Origin: an uncultured archaeon A07HN63
GTDB lineage: Archaea > Halobacteriota > Halobacteria > Halobacteriales > Haloferacaceae
Reading direction: 5' to 3'
NCBI GenBank assembly: GCA_000496215.1
Contig: KI543220.1
Location: 33,945 to 59,552 of the forward strand
DNA: 25,608 nt
Position numbers and translations under genes: made by a program. Positions within the stretch are counted from its first letter, which is position 1, and each line of letters opens with the position of its first letter. This document shows positions 1 through 8,247 of the stretch, piece after piece. The notes under the pieces were generated by a model that made no database searches, had not been told where the DNA came from, and saw only the letters and a program-made list of their open reading frames with translations.

Positions 1-676
1 GAGGCTCCAGAGGACGCGCGACACACGGCGACAACGCAGGGAATCGGCTGCCAAAACTACTGCCGGGAATCAATCTGCTGCACGGTCTGCAGGAGGAACG
101 TCGCGCGACGTACGACCACAACCGGGCGTTCCTCCAGCGCGTCTACGATGCGGGCTGATGCTCCGGCGGATCAACATCCGACAGGTGATGTCCTTCGAGG
201 GTACCGACATGTCCGACACCGGCACAGCCATCGCCGAGCAACACAAGGACCTGTTCAAATCCTACAAAGAGGAGGTCCGCGAAACCATCGATCAGCCGAT
301 GCTTGAGCGCGTCGCGCCCGCTGGAACCGTCCTGCCGGACGTGCATCTCGAATACCACGAGGATGGCCGCACGTTCGGCCGCCAGTTGGGGACCTATCCG
401 CTCTTGGTCGGCCTTCCCGAGGAACGACCACTCGGCCAGACCGTCGACGCGGTCATCGTCGATCACGGCTATCGGTCGGTGACAGCGGTGCCATACCCGC
501 TCGATATCAACAGCGCAAGCATGACTGAACTGGAGGCCATTCCGGGAATCGGCAAACAGCGCGCCGGCAACCTCGTCGTCAACCGTCCGTACGAGACAGC
601 CGACGCCGTCGGCGGCGAGATCGATCTCTCGCCGTTCGTGACAACCGAGTCGGGAGCGAGCCAGCCCTCAGACTGA
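1..676 (+). pseudogene. Radical SAM protein, C-terminal part with helix-hairpin-helix, frameshifted
   Basis: This is the 3' portion of a gene that begins before the window. Two frames together carry one protein. The frame ending at the TGA at 156-158 encodes a piece with LPKLLPGINLLHGL and ends RVYDAG. The next frame opens at the ATG at 158 with MLRRINIRQVMSFEGTDM and runs to 676. In the haloarchaeal radical SAM proteins I recall, these two stretches are continuous (a Leu joins DAG to MLRR), so one base appears to be missing near 155. The C-terminus has a helix-hairpin-helix (LDINSASMTELEAIPGIG), typical of DNA binding. The cysteine cluster binding Fe-S lies upstream and is not seen. The family assignment comes from memory of homologues. 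The following gene starts on the last base of this stop codon, implying an operon. It could be a real pseudogene or a sequencing error. Confidence 0.6.
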
Positions 677-1392
677 TGGAGAGTTTGGAATCGGAACTTG
701 ACCGGGCACGCGACCTCGCTATCGACGACCTTGCTGACGCCATCGAGTCGATTGGCTTCGAGTGTACGCGGTGTGGAGCCTGTTGCAAGGGGTATGACCC
801 AGACAGCGATGGCGATGGAGAGGAGAAAGCAACCGACGATGCCGACGCCGCCGACCGCGAACCGCATACGGCGACCGTGTTTCCCGACGAGATTCGCGAT
901 CTGGAGGATGCCACCGACTACGACTGGCGCGACATGGCGCGGCCGATGCCGTACGGGCTCGATGGCGACGGTGACGACCAGTCTGGCGAGACCTTCGAGT
1001 GGGCACTCCAGACCGACGCCTGCGGCGACTGTACCTTCTACGAGGAGAGCGAGGACGGCACCGGTAGTTGTTCAGTGCACGACGACCGCCCGCTGATCTG
1101 CCAGACCTATCCCTTCAGCGTCGCCCTCGGCGGGACGAGTCAGCCGATGGGCGAGGCCGTTGACGGCGAGGGCATGGTTCGCGCCCACGAGTGTGAGGGA
1201 CTCGGCCGCGATATTTCGCGCGAAGAGGCTGAAGAGTTGGCCGCCGCGCTCAAGGAGCGGGCGATCCGCGAGATAGAGGAGGCGATCAGCGTGCGTGAAC
1301 AGTACGACCCACAGGATGTTGACGGCGTCGTCGTCCACGATTCCGAGGGACAGAAGCGGCCTGACGGGACACCAGTTGAGACCGACGATTAA
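676..1392 (+). CDS. YkgJ-type cysteine-cluster protein
   Basis: A 238-residue cytoplasmic protein of the YkgJ / UPF0153 type (annotated elsewhere as a putative zinc- or iron-sulfur-binding oxidoreductase-like protein). The cluster C30-x2-C33-x2-C36-C37 is followed by C116-x2-C119, C132 in a CSVHDDRP context and C142 in ICQTYPF, which is the diagnostic family pattern for metal binding. An acidic low-complexity insert (about residues 41-62) separates the first cluster from the rest, as expected for a halophile. The ATG overlaps the stop of the radical SAM gene by one base, so the two are probably co-transcribed and translationally coupled. Its substrate is unknown. Family membership is secure; any enzymatic role is not. 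Confidence 0.85.
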   Translation: MESLESELDRARDLAIDDLADAIESIGFECTRCGACCKGYDPDSDGDGEEKATDDADAADREPHTATVFPDEIRDLEDATDYDWRDMARPMPYGLDGDGDDQSGETFEWALQTDACGDCTFYEESEDGTGSCSVHDDRPLICQTYPFSVALGGTSQPMGEAVDGEGMVRAHECEGLGRDISREEAEELAAALKERAIREIEEAISVREQYDPQDVDGVVVHDSEGQKRPDGTPVETDD

Positions 1393-1395
1393 CAG

Positions 1396-1827
1396 CTACT
1401 CTGAAAACGGGTTATCGGCTGTCGTGAGACGTGTGATACCCGAAACACCATCGAAGCCATCGTCGAAACTGTAGAGATACTCGATATCTGCCCGCTGCAT
1501 CGCGGCCACGATGATCGCGTCGGTCAACGAGAGCGACTCGTACTGTCTGAAAAGCGAGCGACCGGTATCGAAATCCGATTTCGTCGCCTGCGTGAGGGTA
1601 AACCCGCTACTCTCGATCACTGCATCCAGCGTTTCGGTGGCAGCACTGTGGCCGCTCTTGGCGTGAAGGTAGTTGATGATCTCCTCAAGCACATCGCCAA
1701 GGACGTAGCCGGTCGGAAGCGTCCCCGAGTCGATTCCCTGCAGAATCGCCGCCCCACGGTCGTGGTTTTGATCTCGCTGAAGTCTGGCAGCGATGATGAC
1801 GTTTGCATCGACGGCGACCTGTGGCAT
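1396..1827 (-). CDS. PIN-domain ribonuclease toxin, VapC-like
   Basis: A 143-residue PIN-domain protein. The acidic residues expected to hold the catalytic metal are visible: D7 in VDANVII, E48/E49 in GDVLEEII, D103 in SLTDAIIVAAM and D122/D123 in YSFDDGFD. VapC proteins of this fold cleave tRNA or other RNA, but the target cannot be read from sequence. The ATG shares one base with the stop codon of the upstream AbrB-type gene, the classic antitoxin-toxin arrangement. The gene ends 4 bp from the convergent YkgJ gene. Length and motif spacing look intact, so it is probably functional. A solitary non-toxin PIN nuclease is the alternative, but the paired AbrB gene argues against that. Confidence 0.85.
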   Translation of the reverse strand: MPQVAVDANVIIAARLQRDQNHDRGAAILQGIDSGTLPTGYVLGDVLEEIINYLHAKSGHSAATETLDAVIESSGFTLTQATKSDFDTGRSLFRQYESLSLTDAIIVAAMQRADIEYLYSFDDGFDGVSGITRLTTADNPFSE

Positions 1828-2075
1828 CAGGAGTCACCAGCAATGAGGTCGTGATCTGCTGCAGCGTCGGTCTCTTCACCGATATCGACGGGCTCTAGAT
1901 CGTCGAACACACCGTACTGCTGTTTGACGAGTTCGACCGAGAGCGTGCCGTCTTCGTCAACCTGCCACCGGAGTTTGTCACCAGCTTCGACGCGTGCCGC
2001 CCGCCGCACTGCGGCTGGAACGGTCACCGAGTAGCTCTCGTTGACCGTTGTTTCGTTTTCGATCTCAGGAGGCAT
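1827..2075 (-). CDS. AbrB/SpoVT-type antitoxin, VapB-like
   Basis: An 82-residue protein with a swapped-hairpin AbrB-type DNA-binding domain at about residues 10-52, recognisable from SVTVPAAVRRAARVEAGDKL followed by a beta-strand pair (WQVDEDGTLSVELV). The acidic C-terminal tail (about residues 55-82) is the part that in this class usually wraps and inhibits the partner toxin. It precedes and overlaps the PIN toxin gene, so the two form one operon. A promoter with an adjacent inverted repeat sits immediately upstream and offers a site for self-repression by the antitoxin-toxin complex. The role is inferred from family and arrangement. Confidence 0.85.
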   Translation of the reverse strand: MPPEIENETTVNESYSVTVPAAVRRAARVEAGDKLRWQVDEDGTLSVELVKQQYGVFDDLEPVDIGEETDAAADHDLIAGDS

Positions 2076-2093
2076 ATGAGTACGTTAGACTGC

Positions 2094-2120
2094 ATAAATA
2101 AAATAATTTGCCCCCAAATT
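2094..2120 (-). promoter_or_regulatory. Promoter and candidate operator of the vapBC-like operon
   Basis: Read on the minus strand, TTATTTAT (2094-2101) lies about 22 nt before the antitoxin ATG, the position of an archaeal TATA box for a leaderless transcript. Directly upstream of it is a perfect inverted repeat, AATTTG-CCCC-CAAATT (2105-2120), covering the expected TFB recognition region. A dimeric AbrB-type protein bound there would block transcription initiation. The sequence elements are seen directly; the regulatory role is inferred. Confidence 0.45.
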
Positions 2121-2231
2121 TGCTCAACAGCTGCTCTATGATATAGATGTCTGAAAAAATACCGCTGGCGGTGTGTTTCCGTATACGACGTTAGCCGCCG
2201 CGTTTTAGCCGCCGCCACTCCCACAGCCGGT

Positions 2232-3005
2232 ATGGCCGACGACGAGCCCCGGCAGGCAACGTTCGGCAGCGACGGCGACCTCGACACCGAGCGCGACCCC
2301 GACGCTGACACCGAGAACGACTTCGGCGAACCGAAGCAGGCCGACGAGACCGACGGCGGCTACAGTCGCTATACCGTCTCCAGCCTGCTGCAGAAAGCCG
2401 TCCGCCGCTCCGACGAAGAGGTCGCCGCGTGGGCCGCGTGGGAACTCCAGCGGTCGGGGTACGGCTGGAACCTCTGGGATCGCCTCAATCTCTACGTCGT
2501 CGAAGACCTCCGCGCCGGCGAGTCGGTCGCGCTGACGATCCAGCGATACGAGGAGCTGGCGACTGATCGCTGGGCAAACGACGACTGGCGGCAACGCCTC
2601 TGTGCGATCCACGCCGCACTCGCGGCCGCGCGAGCGACCTCGACGCGGGAGGCTGCCAACGCCGACGAATACTTTCGCAAGGTCGCCGACGAACGCGCTG
2701 ACGCCCGCGAGGCGGGTGAGGAGCCGACCGTCGACTTTCCGGCTGGTGATCTCGAACCCGAGGGCCGGTTCGACGCGATCTTCGACGGCCACACCGGCGA
2801 GGGAGCCAAGCGCGACCGCGGCACCCGCTTTTTCAAAACCCGCGGCGCGAGAGTCGGTCCCGAGGGCGAGGACGAGCAGAGCGCGCGCTGGCAACGGCTG
2901 AGTATGGTGCTCGACGAGATCGATTACTCGGAGGCCGAGATCAGCCACGCTATCGAGCCTGTCGACAGCGACGAGAAGTGGGACGAACCCGAGGAGATCG
3001 AATAA
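2232..3005 (+). CDS. Conserved haloarchaeal protein resembling the MgsA C-terminal domain
   Basis: A 257-residue soluble acidic protein. Residues about 40-105 (YTVSSLLQKAVRRSDEEVAA and onward) resemble the helical C-terminal region of MgsA/RarA-type AAA+ ATPases, including the RRSDE..AAWAAWEL pattern and a VVEDL segment matching the ASEDIG-like motif of that family. No Walker A or B motif is present, so if the match is real this is a stand-alone domain without the ATPase. A second conserved-looking block (SREAANADEYF, DFPAGDLEPEGRFD, HTGEGAKRDRGTRFFK) follows. The first 40 residues are acidic and low-complexity. Function is unknown; a link to replication-fork or recombination proteins is only suggested by the domain likeness. 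It is monocistronic or leads into the aminotransferase 47 bp downstream. Confidence 0.7.
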   Translation: MADDEPRQATFGSDGDLDTERDPDADTENDFGEPKQADETDGGYSRYTVSSLLQKAVRRSDEEVAAWAAWELQRSGYGWNLWDRLNLYVVEDLRAGESVALTIQRYEELATDRWANDDWRQRLCAIHAALAAARATSTREAANADEYFRKVADERADAREAGEEPTVDFPAGDLEPEGRFDAIFDGHTGEGAKRDRGTRFFKTRGARVGPEGEDEQSARWQRLSMVLDEIDYSEAEISHAIEPVDSDEKWDEPEEIE

Positions 3006-3052
3006 GCCCCGGGATCGCAACCGAATAGTGGGTCCCTAACCGACGAATAGCC

Positions 3053-4118
3053 ATGCTATTCACGCCGGGGCCGACCGCGGTCCCACCCGAGGTCCGAAAG
3101 GCGATGGCCGAACCGCAGCCGAACTCCGCGGTTCAATCCGAATTTGCCGATCTGTACGATCGACTCTGTGAGAATCTCCAGCAGGTCTACGACACCGACC
3201 ACGACGTGATCGTCCCGGGTGGCGAGGGCATCCTCGGGCTGGAGGCCGCCATCGCATCGCTGGTCGCGCCGGGCGACCGCGTGCTCTGCATCTCGAACGG
3301 GATCTACGGCGACGGGTTCGCCGATTTCGTCGCCGACTACGACGGCGAGGCGGAACTCGTCTCGGCCGCCTACGACGCGGGTTACGATCTCGACGCTATC
3401 GAGGACGCACTCGCGGCCGCCGAGGAAGCCGACGAGCCGTTCACACTGGCGACGCTGGTTCACTGCGAGACGCCGACCGGGACGCTCAACGACCTCTCAC
3501 CCGTGCTCGATCTGCTCGACGAATACGACGTTCTGAGCGTCGTCGATGCCGTCTCCTCGCTCGGCGGGACACCGGTCCCAACTGACCGGATCGATGTCTG
3601 TCTCGGCGCCTCCCAGAAGTGCTTCAGCGCGCCACCCGGGCTCACGACGGCGGCCGTCAGCGACCGCGCGTGGGACGCGATGGAAGCACGCGAGCAGACC
3701 TCGCTGTACACGAACCTCCTGCCGTGGCGCGACACCTCCGACGGCTTCCCGTACACGCATCTCGACGCCAACGTCGCCGCCCTCGATGTGGCCGTACAGC
3801 GCGTCCTCGACGAGGGGATCGAGTCGGTCCACGACCGCCACGAACGCGCCGCCGAGCACTGTCGCCAGCGAGGCCGCGAACTCGGGCTGTCGATCTATTC
3901 CAGACGAATCGCGGGCGTCGCCGACAGTGACGGCGTTCCACGCGCCCGGCGAGGCCGAACGAATCCAGCAGCGCGTCGAGGCCGACCACGATATCGTGCT
4001 GGCGACGAGCCTCGGTGATCTCGCTAACGACATCCTGCGGGTTGGTCACATGGGCTACAACGCGGATGTCGAGAAGGTGGATCGCGTGATGGACGCGATT
4101 GGCGACGTGATCGCGTAG
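3053..4118 (+). pseudogene. Class V PLP-dependent aminotransferase (alanine-glyoxylate/serine-pyruvate type), frameshifted near 3899
   Basis: Fold-type I aminotransferase of the class V family, starting MLFTPGPTAVPPEVRKAM. The PLP-binding lysine is in GASQKCFSAPPG and the cofactor-ring aspartate in SVVDAVSSLGG. The first frame is sensible to about 3898 (LGLSIY) and then turns into arginine-rich nonsense ending at 4018. The correct C-terminus continues in another frame (PDESRASPTVTAFHAPGEAE and on to VGHMGYNADVEKV), ending at 4118. Removing one T at 3898-3899 joins the two parts, giving about 354 residues, close to the usual family length of 350-390. Typical reactions transfer an amino group from Ala, Ser or Asp to glyoxylate or pyruvate; the substrate cannot be fixed here. 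The stop abuts the convergent helicase stop. Either a recent loss-of-function mutation or a sequence error. Confidence 0.8.
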
Positions 4119-6102
4119 CTACTCGCTGATCGTCGTCTCGCTGATCCGAACGCCCTTGCCGGCCAGATGTCGCATCTGTCGCTGGGCGAAGTCCTCCTCG
4201 CGGCTCCCCCGCGTCGCCAGGACGTACAGCACCGCGTTGCCGACGGGCCGCATCGTCCGACCGGCCCGCTGGGTGCCCTGCCGGCGCGAGCCGCCAAGTC
4301 CGGAGGCGACGATAGCGAGTTCGGCGTTCGGCAGGTCGATCCCCTCGTCGGCGATCCGCGAGACAACGAGGGTCTGCTGGCTGCCATCGCGGAGGGCGGC
4401 GAACTGGCGCTGGCGTTCGTGGTGGGCGGTTTCGCCGCTGATGAACGGCACGTCGAGGGCGTCGGCGATTGCCTCGCCCTGATCGAGGTAGTCGACGAAG
4501 ATCAGCGTCTTGGCATCGGGATGCTGCCCGCGGAGGGTGCGGATCTCGTCGATCTTCGCGGGGTTTTGGGCCGCAATGCGGTGGCGGTCGTTGGTGTCGG
4601 CACTGCTGTAGGCGTTTTTCGCGTCGTCGTCGCGCCACGGCACGTAACGGATCTGGACCTCGGGTTCGGCGACGAAGCCCGCCTCGAAGAGCGCGGCCCA
4701 GTCGGTGCCGATTGGTGGGCCAATGAGGGTGAAAATCTCCTTTTCCTTGTCGTCTTCCCGAACTGGCGTGGCCGAGAGCCCCAGCCGATGTGCAGCCTGT
4801 AGCTGGGTACTCCGACGGAAGATCGGACTCGGAATGTGCTGGACCTCGTCGTAGATGATGAGGCCCCAGCCACGGGAGTCGAACAGCTGGCGGTGGCGAT
4901 CCATGCCCGCAGTCTGGTAGGTGGCAATGGTGACCGGCCGGATTTCCTTCGTCCCGCCGTGGTACTCACCGATGTCGGCGTCGGTTAGCGTCGAGTGGGT
5001 CGTCAGCTCCTCACGCCACTGGGCGGCGAGTTCGCGGCTCGGCACGAGGATCAGCGTCTCGCCACCGATAGCGACGAGCGCGGCGATGGCAGCGATTGTC
5101 TTCCCGCTGCCGGGTGGACCGACGAAGACGCCGGCCTGCTGGTCGAGGAAGGTGTCGACCCACGCCTCTTGATACTCCCGTAGCGAGGCGGTCAACTCCG
5201 CTTCCAGCGCGTCGCCGGTGTCGAGATCGCGGTCGTCGGCGACCGGGTAGCCCGCCTCGTAGAGCGTTCGTTTGACCGTTGCGACCTCGTCGCTGTTGAC
5301 CCAGGCCTCGGTGTCGGAGATGGGCGCGCGCAGGGCGTTCTCGGGGAGTTTCTGCTCGGCGACGTTGCCCATCAGGTTCTCGTTTGCGGCCTCAAGCACG
5401 GTGTAGTCGTCCTCGTGGGTGTGCAGGACGAACTGACTGGCCCGCTCCCACTGCGCGGTTACCCACTCTTCGAGATGCGGCGACTCACGCGGCAACACCG
5501 AGCGCATCGCCGCCAGCAACTCGTCGACATCGTCGAACGGTGCAGCCCAGATGTCCTCCTGCCGGATGCGATAGAGGTAGCCACGCGTGCCCGGTTCGGT
5601 CCCGGTCGAGTCGACCAGATGGGCGAACTGCGCGAGTTGCGCGCGAGTGTACTGGGTCGGCTCGTCGACGACGATCTCTCGCCGCGTCGGAAAGAGGACG
5701 ACACGCTCGCGGCCCGCGAGTCGCGACGGTTGAGGGATACCAGACGACTGGGTCGTGTTCGACATCGGCACTGTCGAGTTTGCCGGCGGTTTCGAGGGCC
5801 TCAAGTTCCTGTTCGGCTACCTCGCGGCTGCAGTCGAGCCGGCGGGCGACCTGGCTGGTCGTGAGCACCGGCCGCTCGGCGGCGTCGACCGCCGCATAGA
5901 AATTGTCCAGAGAGAGCGAGCCCGCCGGCTGGTCGTCGGCGTCGTCGGTAGATTCGGCGTCGGCATCGTCGGTAGATTCAGCATCGCCATCACCAGTGGG
6001 TTCGGCCTCACCACCGGAATCAGCGTCGGAGTCGACAGAAGCAGCATCGGCGTCGAGTAAATCATCGGCGTCGCGCGCAGCGTCGGAGTCGGGATCGCTC
6101 AT
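4119..6102 (-). pseudogene. XPB/Rad25-like superfamily 2 DNA helicase, frameshifted near its N-terminus
   Basis: The helicase body reads as one frame from about 5750 down to 4119. It has Walker A GPPGSGKT, the DEVQH box of XPB-like enzymes in place of DEAD, SATP (motif III), and a motif VI segment QRAGRTMRP. Before the helicase core lies a conserved block (RERVVLFPTRREIVVDEPTQ). A different frame, starting at the ATG at 6102 (MSDPDSDAARD), gives an acidic tail and a winged-helix-like segment (LTTSQVARRLDCSREVAEQE) ending DPVVWYP near 5735, which in haloarchaeal relatives precedes the RERVV block directly. One extra base (or two missing) around 5712-5745 would explain the break. The intact enzyme is an ATP-driven DNA translocase linked to repair. 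An alternative start inside the second frame would give a shorter protein of up to 561 residues, so some activity may survive. Confidence 0.75.
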
Positions 6103-6153
6103 TAGGAGAACCAACACTGTCGAGCCCCAAACCCGTTGTGACCCGCGGCCGGG

Positions 6154-6798
6154 TTATCGCCGGCAGTGACGGCGAGTGAGCTCGTCTTTCGACCGGAATC
6201 GGCCGTCGCACTCCACACACTCGACGGAGCCAGCACCGGCGTCGGTCACGATGCGGTGGCCGCCGACTGAGAACGGGCGGTCCACAGCACGCGGGCGAAT
6301 GCGGTCGGGGATCTGCTCGTCGCGGTGACCGCTGAGGTCCGTCCTGAGCCGGATCGTCTGGAGATCGGTATCGTCCCAGCGGTCAGCGTCGCTGGCGGCT
6401 GTCCAGTCGGCGACCTCCGTCCAGCCGGTAACGATCACCGGCGAGCGTGTTTCGGTATCGCCCACGACGACGACGTACCGGATGCCGTCTCTGACGAGCG
6501 CGAACCGCCAGCCGTCGGTCGTGTTCCAGCGGAGCTGGCCCGCCTCGATGGCCTCGGTGGCGATGGGAACCGACACGTACCGCCCCTGCTGGTGCAGTCG
6601 CTGGCGGAAGTGGTCGGTCTGCGCGTACAATGAGGGAGTTCGCGGCGGCGGGTCCGACGGCGTCCGGTCCGTTTGCGGGGCGTCGGTGCGCGGGGCTGTG
6701 CTGCCGGCCGCGTCCGCGTACGCAGCCGGTTCGGGCAGCGTACTGTATCCGGGGGTCTCGTCGACACCCGGACCGGGCTGTCTGGATGCCACTACCAC
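6154..6798 (-). CDS. Haloarchaeal hypothetical protein with C-terminal zinc-finger-like motif
   Basis: A 214-residue protein of no family I can name. Residues 1-60 are proline- and acid-rich and probably disordered. A central globular part (about 60-150) contains an LRWNTTDGWRFALVRDGIRY segment followed by beta-rich sequence (VVVVGDTETRSPVIVTGWTE). The last 30 residues, CVECDGRFRSKDELTRRHC, have a C-x2-C...H-C arrangement like a single zinc finger, so nucleic-acid or protein binding is possible. It is transcribed away from dnaJ across a 193-bp spacer and lies 51 bp upstream of the helicase gene on the same strand, so the two may share a transcript. The start was chosen at the first ATG of the frame (6798); a later one is possible. 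Confidence 0.65.
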   Translation of the reverse strand: MVVASRQPGPGVDETPGYSTLPEPAAYADAAGSTAPRTDAPQTDRTPSDPPPRTPSLYAQTDHFRQRLHQQGRYVSVPIATEAIEAGQLRWNTTDGWRFALVRDGIRYVVVVGDTETRSPVIVTGWTEVADWTAASDADRWDDTDLQTIRLRTDLSGHRDEQIPDRIRPRAVDRPFSVGGHRIVTDAGAGSVECVECDGRFRSKDELTRRHCRR

Positions 6799-6942
6799 AC
6801 ACTATGTGGAGGGGGGTGATAAATTTTCAGCCGAATCGGGGTGTGGGTTGGCAGTTGTCACCGCTCGACGACCCAAAGTGACCGCCTATGCGCGGGCGAA
6901 CCGGGGAGAAACGACAGCAGATGGCCGAACTACCTGTTGACA

Positions 6943-6977
6943 GCGAAAGCCGCGTTTTCAAGTACTCGCACCGAGTA
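6943..6977 (+). promoter_or_regulatory. dnaJ promoter region with perfect inverted repeat
   Basis: Upstream of dnaJ are a purine-rich CGAAAG (6943-6948, TFB-element-like), a weak TATA-like TTTTCAAG (6955-6962 region) and then a perfect inverted repeat TACTCG-CAC-CGAGTA (6963-6977), 14 bp before the ATG at 6992. Placed between TATA and start codon, the repeat would overlap the transcription start and is a plausible repressor site for a heat-shock gene. The repeat is seen directly; the role is inferred. Confidence 0.4.
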
Positions 6978-6991
6978 GGTGTGCACAACTG

Positions 6992-8170
6992 ATGAGCGAG
7001 GATTTCTACGAGGTACTCGGCGTCTCACGCGATGCCTCGGACGACGAGATCAAGCAGGCCTATCGGGAGAAAGCCTCGAAGTATCACCCCGACGTGAGCG
7101 ACGAGCCCGATGCCGAGGAGAAATTCAAGAAGATCAAGAAAGCCAAGGAGATCCTCACCGACGAGGAGAAACGCCAGGCCTACGACCAGATGGGCCACGA
7201 CCGGTTCGAGGAGGCCGAGAAACGCGGCGGCTTCGACGAGGGGCGTGGCGGCGGTCCCGGCGGGCCGGGCGGCTTCGGCGGGTTCGGCGGCGGCAACGGT
7301 GGTGCCAGCGGCGGCTTCGAGGACATCTTCGAGCAGTTCTTCGGCGGCGGAAGCGGCGGCATGAGCGGCCAGGGCGGCGGCAACCGCCCGCGACAGGGCC
7401 GCAACCTCCGGACATCGATGGAGATCGATCTCGAAGACGCCTACCACGGCGTCAGCAAGGAGTTCACGGTCACGCGTCCCGAGAAGTGTTCGGATTGTAA
7501 CGGCGAGGGCCACCCGCCCGATGCGAGCGTCGATACCTGTCCCGAGTGTGGCGGGGCTGGCGAGGTCCGGCAGGTCCAGCAGACACCGTTCGGTCGCGTC
7601 CAGCAGCGGTCGACCTGCCCGCGCTGTAACGGCGAGGGCGAGGTCGCCGACCAGACCTGTCGCACCTGTGGCGGCGACGGCGTCGACCAGAACGAGGTGA
7701 CGCTCACGGTCGAGGTGCCGGCCGGCGTCGAAACCGGCCAGACCCTCCGGATGGATGGCGAGGGCGCCCCCGGCGAGAACCGCGGCCCGCCCGGTGATCT
7801 GCTGATCGATATCGAGGTCCGGGATCACGAGGACTTCGAGCGCGATGGCGCGGACCTCCACTACGATCAGCCGATCTCGTTCCCGCAGGCCGTCTTCGGC
7901 GACAGCATCGAGGTGCCGACGCTGGACGGTAAGAAACAGCTTGAGATCCCGGACGGCACCCAGAGCGGCGAGCGGTTCCGCCTCAAGGGACAGGGAATGC
8001 CGAAGCTCCGCAGCCGGCGGTCGGGCCATCTCTTTGTGACCGTGCAGGTCGTCACACCGGACTCACTGAACGAGGAGCAGAAAGATGCGCTCGAACAGTT
8101 CGCCGAAGCCGGCGGCGAAGAGGTCGACGTCTCCGAGGGCTTCTTCGAGAAGATCAAGAACAGTTTCTGA
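6992..8170 (+). CDS. dnaJ: Molecular chaperone DnaJ (Hsp40)
   Basis: A full-length type I (class A) DnaJ of 392 residues. The J domain (1-70) carries the essential HPD at 32-34. A Gly/Phe-rich linker follows (about 82-130, with repeated GGFGGFGGG). The zinc-binding region has four repeats: CSDCNGEG, CPECGGAG, CPRCNGEG and CRTCGGDG. The C-terminal substrate-binding domains follow (from VTLTVEVPAGVETGQ). It recruits unfolded proteins to DnaK and stimulates its ATPase in the cytoplasm. Neither dnaK nor grpE is adjacent in this window, so dnaJ has its own promoter here. The inverted repeat just before the start suggests stress-dependent control. Nothing looks degraded. The next gene starts 77 bp downstream on the same strand. 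Confidence 0.97.
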   Translation: MSEDFYEVLGVSRDASDDEIKQAYREKASKYHPDVSDEPDAEEKFKKIKKAKEILTDEEKRQAYDQMGHDRFEEAEKRGGFDEGRGGGPGGPGGFGGFGGGNGGASGGFEDIFEQFFGGGSGGMSGQGGGNRPRQGRNLRTSMEIDLEDAYHGVSKEFTVTRPEKCSDCNGEGHPPDASVDTCPECGGAGEVRQVQQTPFGRVQQRSTCPRCNGEGEVADQTCRTCGGDGVDQNEVTLTVEVPAGVETGQTLRMDGEGAPGENRGPPGDLLIDIEVRDHEDFERDGADLHYDQPISFPQAVFGDSIEVPTLDGKKQLEIPDGTQSGERFRLKGQGMPKLRSRRSGHLFVTVQVVTPDSLNEEQKDALEQFAEAGGEEVDVSEGFFEKIKNSF

Positions 8171-8247
8171 GTCCTCACCCGGGCAACGCGGTGCCGCATT
8201 TGCGCTGAGAGCAACGACGCTTTTGGGCTCGCCAGCCACACACGATT

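Noticed and set aside
2205..3020. Long minus-strand reading frame (271 codons)
   Set aside because: It mirrors the plus-strand gene at 2232-3005; its composition is that of a shadow frame in high-GC DNA and no family motif is present.
3890..3910. Programmed ribosomal frameshifting in the aminotransferase
   Set aside because: There is no slippery heptamer or downstream stem that I can see, and the family is not known for recoding; a mutation or error is simpler.
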